A stretch of DNA of 64,000 nt from Combretum micranthum (Eukaryota > Streptophyta > Magnoliopsida > Myrtales > Combretaceae): NCBI GenBank assembly GCA_024138025.1, contig JAMXBD010000577.1, forward strand, positions 682,001 through 746,000, given 5' to 3'. Both the position numbers and the translations under genes were made by a program. Of the stretch, positions 47,485 through 58,486 are shown piece by piece. The first letter of the stretch is position 1; every line of letters begins with the position of its first letter. The notes beneath the pieces were generated by a model. That model was given only the letters and a program-made list of their open reading frames with translations, did not search any database and was not told the origin of the DNA.

Positions 47485-48408
47485 ACTAATCTTGCTACAT
47501 GCCATATTAGATGGGAGATATTTAGTATGCAGGAAGAGGAGACCCTGACAGATTACAGACGCAGATTGCGAGTCCTGATAGAGGATTTGTATTTATGTAG
47601 GATTACCAAAACCCTAGAGGAGATTCTTAGCACTTGGAAAAGAGGATTACAGCCTTTATTTAAAGGATGGTTATTTCTGATGGAGAGGGCTTTTCCAGAT
47701 AATGGATCAGCTATAGAGAAACTTTATAGATTTGAGAGGTTGATAGTTCAGAAGGAAGGTGATCTAGAGATTGATAACATAGCATTCATAGTCTCGTCTA
47801 GATCTGTGAGACCCAATCCTGTTGATTTTAGAGTTTGGGTATCTATTGGAGGAGGGGCAGTTTATGCTCATGATGTTCGACATGATCACACTCGGATGAG
47901 AGACGATACAGGTTACGATGATTACCGGATGCTTGCACAGGTGAGCAGATGCAACCATTCCAGACGTATCTTGATGAGGAAACCTCTTATTATACCTGAG
48001 ATAGCAGGTGAGTTCCAGTGTCCCCCTTCTATGCAGGATAGAGTAGTGCAGGAGTCGGTTCAGACTACAGTTCATAAAAGAAGTATAACAATGGAGTTGC
48101 TGGATGAAAGAGAAGGAAAGAGTCGAAGGATTGAGATAGAAAAGTATGTCTCCAATTATAATTATGCTAGATGGATCGGGACTGCACATGGAGGGTGGAT
48201 TGAAAGAGATGTACTACCTAATTCTGAGAGTGAGCTGAGGCCTGCACTCAGAGGTATTCGAGTGATGGATACAGATTTGACCCTGGCACCCCCAGGACAT
48301 AGAGACACGAGGATCGATATTAGCGATAGCAGTTCTAAGGGAGAGGATGATTACCCTCAGTTAGGTCCTCAGGAGAAGGGTAAGGGTCGCCTTTATCCTA
48401 GCCCTTGA
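47485..48408 (+). CDS. E3 additional ORF (aORF), intact
   Basis: A single open frame of about 308 codons between primer site and gag, preceded by TTGTGTGCAG, a plausible splice acceptor. It is the only uninterrupted large ORF of an E3 with broken gag and pol. Recognisable blocks: IRWEIFSMQEEETLTDYRRRL (about residues 8-28), ILSTWKRGLQPLFKGWLF, RFERLIVQ, DFRVWVSIGGGAVYAHDVR, a basic segment (KRSITMELLDEREGKSRR), NYARWIGTAHGGWIERD, and an acidic/serine tail ending GKGRLYPSP. It has no signal peptide, membrane segment, or catalytic motif. The first third resembles Gag capsid spacing; a chaperone or Gag-accessory role is conceivable but unproven. First possible ATG within the block is 47527; an upstream exon could supply the start. 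Confidence 0.7.
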   Translation, partial: TNLATCHIRWEIFSMQEEETLTDYRRRLRVLIEDLYLCRITKTLEEILSTWKRGLQPLFKGWLFLMERAFPDNGSAIEKLYRFERLIVQKEGDLEIDNIAFIVSSRSVRPNPVDFRVWVSIGGGAVYAHDVRHDHTRMRDDTGYDDYRMLAQVSRCNHSRRILMRKPLIIPEIAGEFQCPPSMQDRVVQESVQTTVHKRSITMELLDEREGKSRRIEIEKYVSNYNYARWIGTAHGGWIERDVLPNSESELRPALRGIRVMDTDLTLAPPGHRDTRIDISDSSSKGEDDYPQLGPQEKGKGRLYPSP

Positions 48409-48709
48409 GTTCGATCTAGTATATATGATGATTTGTACTATCTATTAATGATGACATGATAGGGTGATATCGATAGACTTCTAATGATATACATATGATA
48501 TGTAGGGCGATGCATATGTATCTTTTGATGACTATAGTAGTAAAAACTAGGTATAGGGTTAGTGCCATTTTTGATATGTACATAACGCACTAACCATGAG
48601 AAGCTTATGTGTATTTTGGTTATGTATATATATATGTGTGATATATATATATATATGAATGACTTTGATGTCTTTTAGTAAAGATGAATTATGATCTAAT
48701 CTAAATAAC
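48409..48709 (+). other. E3 spacer between aORF and gag
   Basis: 300 AT-rich bases without ORF, with (AT)n runs at 48625-48655. Confidence 0.5.
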
Positions 48710-50114
48710 ATGTTTAATGTTAATAGAATGCCAAGAGGGAGAAATAGAAGTAAAAACGCAAGGATTTCTGGAAATCCACCAATAAATGCTCCTGCATCAT
48801 CCCAAAACCGACTAGAGGATGTTTTACAAAGTCTTTAACAACAAAATGTATTGATTTTGCAAGCTTTACAAAATATCCAAGCAACAAATATAGCACCACC
48901 TACTGAGGCACCAGCAATGCCTCCACCAACTCCCAGAGGAAATGAAAGATATACTGCACCGGTTCAATTTCAGGAAAATGGACCAATGAACTTTGATGAA
49001 TCTGCTGTAGAGGTGCAAGGACCGCCTCGATATGAACAAGAATTGCTACCACCACCACCTTTACGTCCTTAGAGGAACTTGTTACTGGAATTCATTAAAT
49101 GCAACAGGTACTTTAAAGGACTACCAGGAAATCTAGAAGAAGCAGAGGATTGGCTAGCTCAGATTGAATGATCCCTTGATGTTTTCTAAGTACCTGAAGC
49201 TTTGAGAGTATCATATGGAACTTATTTACTAAGATTGAGAGCAAGAATATGGTGGAACTCAAAACAAAGAAGTTTGTCACAACTTGTTACTTGGAAAGTA
49301 TTTAGACGATAATTTTTAAAGGAATATTTCCCAGGTAGTCTAAAAGCAAAATATAGCACTGACCTGATGAATTTGACACAAGGAAATAAAACCATTGATG
49401 AGTATGAACATGAGTTTAATCGGTTGTTATAGTTTGCTCTAGATGCTTATCGGGACAATGATGAGCTAAAGACACAGACTTTCATGGCTGGATTAGAAGA
49501 TCATTTTCAGAGAAGACTTGCTGAATTTGAAGTCGATAACTTTGCAGCTAAGATAGAAAAAGCTCGAATCATTGAACGAGCAAGGAGGTATGAAATTGAA
49601 AGGTATGAGAAGAAAGGACCCATTTTCGGGAAGAGAATATAATGGTTCTATGGCAAGTTCTGTGCCTAAGAAGATTAAATTCTTCAAACCTTTCAGTGTG
49701 AACAAAGGAGGAGTAATTGGGAAGACTAATGTTACATGCTGGAAATGTAAGGGTTTTCATTATCCAAGGGAGTGTCCACAATTGCAACACAAATGTTACT
49801 ATTGTGGAGAAAGTGGGCACATAGCAAATAATTGTCCAAAAAGAAAAATTACAACTTGTTTTGTATGTAACAAGTTGGGCATATATCAACCAACTGTCCA
49901 CAGAAAGTGAGTACAGTAGCTGGATCGTCACAGCCTAGATGAATGATTGGAGTTGCAGGATCGAAAAATGGAAACACCAATACTAGTAAAGCTAGTACGA
50001 CGGCCAAAGTCTTTGCTATGTATGGAAATCCTGTTGAGAATGTGGAGGTGGAGAAGGAAGATGAAGAAAATATATGGGAAGAAGTTGATCATGAAGAATA
50101 TGGTCTCATTGCAG
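48710..50114 (+). pseudogene. gag: E3 gag
   Basis: Starts MFNVNRMPRGRNRSKN as in E2. Same domain order: Gln/Pro linker, capsid (YFKGLPGN, EAEDWLAQIE, ARIWWNSKQRS, KTIDEYEHEFNRLL), then three zinc knuckles between 49737 and 49900, the second (CYYCGESGHIANNC) intact and the third shifted by a 1-base loss. Stops at 48836-48838 and 49070-49072, with others near 49170-49430. Acidic tail reaches the intron. Confidence 0.88.
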
Positions 50115-50226
50115 GTATGTAGTTACATATTTGTTTATTTAAAGTTATTAGACACAATCACAAGTAAATGAGCAATAGAAGTCCTTATGAATTGAAAATA
50201 ACGTGAATTTAATAATTGATAAATAG
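50115..50226 (+). other. Putative gag-protease intron in E3
   Basis: TTGCAG|GTATGT to AAATAG|GG, 112 bases, containing TAG shortly after the donor. Splicing joins Gag to protease in frame, exactly as in E2. Confidence 0.6.
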
Positions 50227-50617
50227 GGTCAATTCAAGTAGGGGGTCAGACTGCGTATGCTTTGTTTGACACATGAGCAACACGTTCTTTCGTTAATACC
50301 GGATTAGCAAGGCGTATAGGATTACCAATTGAAAACATGAGTAAAGAATTGAGAGTTACTATACCAACCAGAGACTTAGTAATAACACGAGAAATGATAA
50401 AGAGTTGTCCATTAAAGATTGGAAATCAAGAATCAATTGCTGATTTAATCATGATAGATATGCAAAAATATGATATTATTTTGGGTATGAGTTGGTTAAC
50501 TGCTATAGAAGCAAAAGTTGATTGTTGTCTCAAAATGGTATTTTTTTTGTCAATTATCAAGGAGAAAGAAAAGTGTATAGGGGTGAGATACTCAAAGGAA
50601 TCGAAAATTGGATAACA
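50227..50617 (+). pseudogene. pro: E3 protease, inactivated
   Basis: SIQVG-QTAYALFDT precedes a stop: the Gly codon of the catalytic DTG is TGA (50274-50276). The rest (LRVTIPTRDLVITREMIKSCPLKIGNQESIADL..., QKYDIILGMSWL) is well kept. The frame ends where RT should begin. Confidence 0.85.
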
Positions 50618-50882
50618 TCAATTGAAGTGGAATGCCGTGGCTGATGCATTGAGTCGTAAGAATTATGGAGAAGTAGCCTCAATATTGACGGAACAGAAAG
50701 AACTCATCAAGGAATTTGAGAGATTAAACTTGGAATTTTCAATGCAAGGTTTGGAAGTTGAATTAGGAAACTTAATTTTGGAACCTACTTTACTCCAACG
50801 GAATAAGGAAGCTCAGAAAGAGGATATTGAAATCCAAGAGACTAAATAAGGAATATCCCAAGGAAAATATAAGGATTTTCAT
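50618..50882 (+). pseudogene. E3 RNase H tail and integrase linker after internal deletion
   Basis: Protease sequence passes directly into WNAVADALSRK, the very end of RNase H, then the linker (SILTEQKELIKEFERLNLEF). Compared with E2, all of RT and nearly all RNase H are missing here. Confidence 0.85.
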
Positions 50883-52250
50883 GTGGATGAAGAAGAAGTG
50901 TTAAGAATGAATAAAAGATTATGTGTGCCACATGATGAAAACTTAAGGAAGGAATTAATGCATGAAGCACATTATTCTGGATATTCTATACATCCAGGAG
51001 AAACAAAGACATACCAAGAGCTGAAAAGTACATATTGGTGGAGTGGAATGAAAAAGGATATTGCAGAATTTGTTGCTAAGTGTGATGTGTGTCAAAGGAT
51101 AAAAGCTGAACACCAAAAACCAGGTGGGTTATTGAAACCATTGCCAATTCCCGAATGGAAATGGGATCAAATTTCCATGGATTTTATGTGCTCACTACCT
51201 AAGACAAGTGCGGGTCATGATGCTGTTTAGGTTATTGTGGATAGACTCACTAAATCAGCTCATTTCTTGCCAATTAACATGACATATCCATTAGAAAAAT
51301 TGGCACGAATATATTTGAAGGAGATTGTGAGATTGCATCGTATATCTGCTAGTATAGTATCATATTGAGATCTACGGTTTGTTTTCAGATTTTAGCAAGG
51401 ATTACAAAAAGCTTTAGGGACCCAATTGAAATTTAGCGCAGCTTATCATCCTCAAACTGATGGACAAACAGAAAGGACCATTCAGACACTGGAGGATATG
51501 TTAAAAGCATGTATTCTAGAGTTCAAAGGAAATTGGGATCAACATTTACCACTAGTGGAATTTGCATACAATAACAGTTACCATTCAAGCATAGAGATGC
51601 CACCTTATGAAGCCTTATATGGTAGAAAGTGCCGGTTACCATTATTCTGGGATAACTTGGAAAAAGTATTGGTTGGACCTGAATTGATTCAAGAAACAAT
51701 TGAAAAGGTTTTAGTAATAAAGCAAAGAATGAAAGCAGCACAAGATAGACAAAAGATTTGGGCAGACTTGAAAAGAAGAGAATTGGAATTTAATGAAGGA
51801 GAACATGTATATTTAAAGATAAGTCCAATCAAAAGTCTTCATGGCAGACAAACAAAAGGAAAGTTAAGTCCTAGATATATTGGACCATTTGAGATATTAG
51901 AACGAGTTGGGAATCTGGCATACCATCTTGCATTGCCACCCAATTTATCTGGTATACATAATGTTTTTCATGTATTGGTTCTACGAAAATATGTACCGAA
52001 TCTAGATAAGATAGTCAAGTTGGAGCCAATTGATTTAAAGGAGAATCTGACTTACGAAAAACATCCAGTTAGAATATTAGACCAGCAAATGCAAGTTCTC
52101 AGGAATAAAGAAATTCATTATGTCAAAGTATTGTGGGATCTCTGAACAGAAGAGATTACATGGGAGCTGGAAGAGGAGATCAAGAAAAACTATCCGCATT
52201 TGTTTGAGAATTCAGGTACGTGCTCAAGCTTTGAGGACAAAGCTTATTTT
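50883..52250 (+). pseudogene. int: E3 integrase and chromodomain
   Basis: 50883-51230 gives the whole HHCC zinc domain (HEAHYSGYSIHPGETKTY..., CDVCQRIK) and first catalytic Asp (SMDFMCSLPKTS). A TAG replaces Trp at 51229; the next block has [13 protein letters not shown], then stops near 51366-51398. 51426-52145 (239 codons) is clean: [57 protein letters not shown], then chromodomain [26 protein letters not shown] at 52143 splits the chromodomain, whose end (EEITWELEEEIKKNYPHLFE) is still readable. Confidence 0.9.
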
Positions 52251-52263
52251 AAGGGGGAGAGAA
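52251..52263 (+). other. E3 polypurine tract
   Basis: AAGGGGGAGAGAA directly before the 3' LTR start TGTAAACCCCGG. Confidence 0.85.
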
Positions 52264-53934
52264 TGTAAACCCCGGAAATTTTCCACATTAGTACACTACT
52301 CTAAAGTAGAATGTATGAATTAGTTAATAAACTTAGATTCCAATAAAAACCTATGAATAGATCAATGCATTGAATTTGGCTAGATAAGGATCTAGAAATT
52401 GAATAAGGAACTTCTTTGACCCTAATTGATATCAAAAAACGAGATTTCGTATCTTGAACGGATAATTCAAGATATAATTAAAGGAAATCTAAATTTTCAA
52501 ACCCAAAACTTGTTATACAAATAGATTAAATAGAAAAATATAAATATAGAGATTAAATGGCTGCTTTTGAATTCAGCAATGATTTGAGATTAGAACAATG
52601 AGTAGTAATGAGCCTACGCATGGATTTAAACCCTAAATTCAAGATTCCTAGATAGTATTAAATGCTACTAATAAGATTTCATAATAGGTACCAAAAATTA
52701 AAGATGAATAGATAATTTAGCTTCTATATCAAATGCGATATTAAGTAGTTAATCAACTGCGCTTATAGACAGGAAATGATAACCTAAGGATAAATCATTA
52801 GGATTATAAATACACAATAAAAACATAAACTGATGTATAACTCAAGGTCTAAACTTCAAATGAATAATTGAATCACACTATTGTTCTAATTAGGGATTTT
52901 TTAAGCTATTGGAGCTTAAAACAAAAATTGACCTGATGAGTTTAGGAAACCCTAATCGTGGGCGATAAAATTCTAAAAATAATTAATCACGTAAAGTTAA
53001 AACTTAAAGTTGTATTGTTTGATAATCCAAGTATTTTGTAAAATCCTATAAAAATATTTTTACAAAAACTCTCAAATATTAGCTAATTTGTACCCATATA
53101 ACTTATTAAACTATCCTAAAATTAAGATAATTAACTAATTAAGTATTATTATTTTATTATATGCATGATTTATGGTGCAAATGGTGTAAAATATGTGGCT
53201 GAAATTCTGTCATTTATCCTCAGCCGAAATCAATCCAAATTAAGTCAACAAATGCAACTAAAGTCAAGATAAAATATGTACAAACCAATTAGGAGCTTCC
53301 AAGTCAGCTAAGGGTGTTAAATGCATTAGGATGTGTAATGCAATTTGCATTTTCGGTGGAGACATTGTCCTTAGAAGATCCCTTTGTAGCTGCCTTCTCC
53401 TTCATCATCTATATATATATATATATGTCTTCATAATGAACAAAGAAACAAAACTTTAACATACAACCAAACACCATCTAAAGCTCAAAATTCATGCTTC
53501 CTAACAGCCCATCAAACACACATAGACCACATACAAACAATACCAAAAACAAAACAACAAAATCTATCAAAACTTTGGCTTAAGCTCGGATTAAGGAAGA
53601 ACAAGGTAAGACAAATCTGTTTTAAGTTGTTTTAGGTATTGAACTCTAATCCAAATAACTTTTTCATTAATTTTGGATCGAAACAAACTCTAGAATTAAG
53701 CTCAAAACGTTCACTTCAGCTCCAACAAGGTAAAAATTAAAAAACCCTAGTTATACCTTTCTAAAATTTGAAAATTTAAGCTTTCATACTTGTAGATGCG
53801 TTATGAGTTGATGTATGTATATATACATGATATAGAAACACTTAGGAATGGTTTAAGAATGCTTTTGACGTAGAAAATTCAAGAAATATGAACTGTTTCA
53901 TCGGGGAAGATGATGAACAGTGCTAACTCTGTCC

Positions 53935-54225
53935 ATAAACCGACAGTGTAAACATCTAAAGTCGGCGGCTTACAAGGGTAGGCCGGCGGTGTAGAGACGG
54001 CTTACACTGGAACAGAAGTTACGGAAAACTTATTTTCACGTTACATGAGCAAACGCCGGCTATTTGGGATTTTACGGTGGCAACATATAGTCCGGTGTAC
54101 CTGGAAACGCTGGCAGCCTACAAGCCAGTGTACCCGATATGAAATTTTATTTAAAACAAAATAACACCGGTGCCTGGGTTTCACCGCCTGTGGCATTTGA
54201 GCAGGCGTACACCCACGTTTCTTCT
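53935..54225 (+). repeat. GC-rich repeat cluster, E3 3' LTR
   Basis: Partner of 40556-40845, also partly decayed at CG sites. Confidence 0.55.
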
Positions 54226-54732
54226 ACGGGAAGTTTGTATTACATAAACAGTATATATATATACATATACAATAAATACTACTAAATATATATTATATAT
54301 ATGTCAACATATAATTTATTAAGTAGATAACTAAATACAAACATTTAGAATAAATTTAAGTAATATTTGATAAGTCTTAAAACCTTAAAATTAGAGAAAA
54401 ATATTAAGTGTTAATAACAACAATAAATAATCAAATATATGTTCTTTGCAAATAAAATAGGTAAGAATGAAAATTGAAATAAGCTAAATTTACAAATAAT
54501 GTGACTTCTAAAAATGACAAAATAGTTATACAAAATAATTTAGGAGAAACATGATGACACTAAGTAATAATAAACAAATATGATTTACTATATTGAGTCA
54601 GGTATGGAATAACATAAAATTATTATTAATCACTACAAAACTTGATAAATATCAGCTTACGACACTAGACATGTATAGGAATTTAGCTATATAGTCTATA
54701 TTATATTGATGAATACTTTATTCATATCAATA

Positions 54733-54780
54733 GGTGACTTTGATACCATAGAAGATCTTCCGACGGATTATTACGATTAA
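54733..54780 (+). other. LTR peptide exon, E3 3' LTR
   Basis: AATAG acceptor-like site, GDFDTIEDLPTDYYD then TAA, then ACCATGAGCAG|GTGAGT. Identical peptide to the 5' LTR copy in spite of nucleotide differences (CCGACG versus CCAACA). Confidence 0.68.
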
Positions 54781-55751
54781 ATCACCATGAGCAGGTGAGT
54801 AATTCAGTCATATTATACTGTTTGTACTTACAAATAGCTAAAGATGTAATGCAAAGACAGTAATAATAAAATGAATGTTGTGACGGAAAATGTGTTGTGA
54901 TATGATTGTATGATTATTAATCTACCATTACAAAAGTGATAATACAATGATTTGATGTTGTGAAGTAATATGATGATGATTGTGTGTAATGTATGATCAC
55001 CATGAGATTGCATAAGAACTATTGACTTATTAAAATAATCTGGTCATTGTAAACCCTGGTTTTTCTAGTAACTAAGATGACTCGAGAACCGGAAACCAAA
55101 ACCCTAAACCGAAATAGCTTAAGATGGGAGTGAGACCTAGGAGCCCTAAATCCGACTTTTCCTTGGTTTCCAATTAAGAAAATTTTTAAAGAAAAATTGA
55201 TATTGAATATAGTTCTTGAATATATTTCAAACCAAGAAAAGATTAGATTTTGAGAAAATTTCAATTCCGGGCCTTTCGAAGACCTGTTACAGAAAAGCGT
55301 GCCACGAAACTTGAATTTCGAAAAATTACTTGTGAATACTCATTTGAATCAAAATTAAATAAGGATTTCAAAAATATGAATTTCATAATTTTTTGGTTTA
55401 TGAAAAATCAGTTAGTAGTCTTTTTATTCGTATTTTTCTTACTACCGGTAATTAAGTTGTCTTGATTACTATTCATTACTATTCACAAGTACAACCACTA
55501 CACTCACAACACCACAAATTACCCTACTCTTACATCCTTACAAACACTCCATTACATTTTCTTTTCCAAGAATTATTTGTCTCTAAATAATTATTACCAT
55601 TTATGACTTTTAATACACAAACCTATCAAACAAATTAAAAAAAATCAAACACTCTCCCTCCATGCAATGGCCGGCGTGATCCTCCCCAATTTAGCTCCAT
55701 TTGTGTAATTTTTTTTATTTATTTTATCTCATTTAACCTAATTCCACTTCA

Positions 55752-55759
55752 TATATAAA
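55752..55759 (+). promoter_or_regulatory. LTR TATA box, S6
   Basis: TATATAAA followed by a CTCTCTCTCT tract, matching S4 and S5. Confidence 0.6.
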
Positions 55760-57409
55760 CCACTTTTTCTCTCTCTCTCTTCATTCTTCTCATTTCAAAT
55801 TTTACTAAGGTAGAAAACACTCTCTTTTTCTCTCCTCCCCACTCCTATTGCCATGAGCTTCATGGCTCCACACACACACAAAAAAAACACTTTTCTTCTT
55901 CCTTTTGTCTTCTATTTTGACCTTAAGTAAAAGAACTTTACTTCTTTTACCTTTAGATCCTTATAATGGCAAGGATATTCTTGTGTATTTTCATTTAAGA
56001 TCCCCATGAGCTCTTGCTAGGGACAAGAAAATACCAATACAAGAATACCAAACCATCACAAGAGTGGATCTAGCATTTAAACAAGCTTTCATGCCATGAG
56101 CTTCATGATCATCCATCTAAAAGTTGTTTTGAACAAAAGACCTTTCATAAAAATATAGTTTTTATGTTTTCAAAACCTATTTAAGTATTTAAGATGGTAG
56201 ATCTATCATTTCACCATCCATATTCATGTAAGCATTTAAGATCTCATCTCTATTTTGAGTTTGTGTGCATTAATAGTCATCAAGACCTTTGTCTTGAGTA
56301 AATAAGCTTGCTAGTATATAGATCTCTAGGTAGATGAGTTAAGGAAACCAAAAAGGAAAGCTCTTTTCAAGAAATGAAATAGGGTAAATTCGGATGACAT
56401 GGAAAACCTAGCTTAAAAACCCTTTTATTAACTTCAAAACATATATTTTACAAGAAAAATGAAGCCTATAGGTGATATATGATGTTTGATGATAATTTTC
56501 ATGAGTTTAAATGAGTTTTTACCAAGGAAAATATTTAAAACAAGAGATGACGTCAAATAGAAATTTTGGGTTGAAAGTTCTTGTAGGGAAAATTCGTAAT
56601 ACTCAATAGGTGGTTAGAAAACACTAGTTTTCCAACCTCAAAAATGGTATTTTATTAAATAAATAAATTCCTTAGGGTATAGATAAAGTAAATACCTAAA
56701 TTTCTATGTATAAAATGCATTTTTCTTAAGAGAATCAACTTAAGAATGAGTTTTACAAAATTCGGATTTTTGGATCAATCCTATTATAAGAATCATTTAT
56801 AAGTTTACAAATGAAGATTTAATTAAAGAAATAAAGACCTTAGGATATAGTTAATGTAAGGGTCAAGTTTTCTTTATAGTAAATAGAATTTTCCTAAGGA
56901 AAATCCTTAGAACAAGTAAGAGTGACTAAGTGTATCAAATCTACTAGTTAACAAATGGCATGAAATGGTTTCCTAAAATAAAGGTTATTTAAATTCTTTT
57001 AATCTATAAATTTATAAGAACTTAGGCACATAAGAATTCATATCATGACATTCATGATAGGTAAATTCATTACCATGGCATTTATTTTCATTCTACACTT
57101 AGGAACCTCAAGAGCATTCATGAAAATCACATTTTTGGAAATCAACATACCTACTGGTCAGAACTGATCTTTCATTTCCGAGACTTAAATGTTTTCAAAA
57201 CTTAATTTAAACAATATGTTTAGAAAGCTCTTTCGAAGTAGATAGAAATCGATATAAAATTTACGAAATTTCAAGTTAAAACGACAAAGTTATGACCATT
57301 TTAAATCGGGACTTCGGAAATGACGCGAATTTCGGTTTCACTAAGTTGTCTTAGAGTTTTGGTATTCTTAGATGGTAGAATACTTATTAGGGTGTTTCTT
57401 TTGTGTTTA

Positions 57410-57457
57410 GGCGAACCCGAGGACGTCGAGTCTTTACCCCCGGATTATTACTACTAA
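57410..57457 (+). other. LTR peptide exon, copy in S6
   Basis: TGTTTAG acceptor-like site, GEPEDVESLPPDYYY then TAA, then CCAATGGCGGA|GTGAGT. Confidence 0.65.
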
Positions 57458-57915
57458 GAGACCGATGAACCAATGGCGGAGTGAGTTTTCTCTTCCCAAT
57501 TTGTTTATTGTATGTGATTGATAATTTAGTGCACTAGAGTGTAGGTCAAGAGAAATGAATATGTAGGATAGGGAATAATGGGAAATTGTATGTTGATGAT
57601 GGTATGAGAACTAAAAATAAGAATATCGAAACCGGGTGATAATTTCTGATTGTGTAGTTGGTTATGATGTATTGTTTGAGAAATTGTTTGATCGCCTGAA
57701 TAAAATGACTTAATCAACTATTCAAACTAATTCCAAATTCAAACATATGCATATCATAATGGGAAGGAGCATTAGCATTGGTTGGTTAATCGTGATCTAT
57801 AAACGAGATTAATTATTGGTTAATCGTGATCCAGAAACGAAATAATTGTTGGTTACCTGTGAATCATAAACGGCACAAAGTTAGTACCGCAGTATTCTTT
57901 AATCTGCTAACCCGG

Positions 57916-57964
57916 GATGGAGGGCGCAAGTCCATCTACATATGATTTCCGGCTAGTCATATGT
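57916..57964 (+). ncRNA. Conserved LTR double hairpin, S6 copy
   Basis: GATGGA/TCCATC around GGGCGCAAG, then ACATATGA/TCATATGT around a loop with CCGG. Confidence 0.65.
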
Positions 57965-58486
57965 ATGTTGTTCTCATGTGTTTGGTGTATTGACTTGCTT
58001 ATATAATCACTTGCTTGGATTATTGTGACATGAATGTTGTTGTGGAAGATTTCACTCACTAAGCTAGTTAGCTTACGTCCCTACAGTTTCTTCCTTTTGC
58101 AGCTACCGAATATATGGCTTAGACAGCGTCACCCGACCGCACTGGTACAAGAGTTAGGAGTCTCCCCTAGAAGTTGGAATTTCTGTTTAGACTTCCATAG
58201 GAAACTTTTAAGACTTTGGATGATTGTATAAGGCCACTAAATATTCTTTTGCGGGGGTATGCCCCTTAGTAAATGTAATATTTATGTATGCATCATGAGT
58301 TATATCCTACTTCTAATGTATGCCAAGTTAAGCTTTTATCTCCATTCGAACTTGTATTCTATTGTCGTAAAGGTACGCTTTACATCTATACGAGGCCCTC
58401 AAAGGACTAAGATGGTAATTCGAGAGTTTTGTATGGCATGTGGCGGACTGTTACGTTTAGAGTACCCTATGGGGCATGACAGTTAT

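Larger units (their letters stand above)
52264..55047 (+). mobile_element. E3 3' LTR, segment 1
   Basis: Starts TGTAAACCCCGGAAATTTTCC. Includes exon 1 end (ACAAG|GTAAG, 53605), exon 2 with mutated acceptor (53676-53729), GC-rich cluster (53935-54225) and the uninterrupted peptide exon. S6 interrupts after GTCAT (55043-55047). Confidence 0.92.
55048..58481 (+). mobile_element. S6: solo LTR in E3 3' LTR
   Basis: Starts TGTAAACCCTGG and ends ...CTATGGGGCATGACA, 3434 bp, with target copies GTCAT (55043-55047) and GTTAT (58482-58486), one mismatch. Same family as S1. TATA at 55752-55759, a leader ATG at 55853, peptide exon at 57410-57457, double hairpin at 57916-57964, TTTTGCAG| acceptor-like site near 58101. 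Confidence 0.92.

Noticed and set aside
47764..48189. 141-codon minus-strand ORF opposite the E3 aORF
   Set aside because: It is antisense to a conserved frame and has no homologue in the E2 or E1 counterparts; a shadow ORF.
55853..55930. Leader ATG in S6 (also S5, S7) as the start of the LTR peptide
   Set aside because: Joined by the visible splice sites, these ATGs enter the peptide exon in the wrong phase or meet a stop; the true start of the peptide remains unknown.
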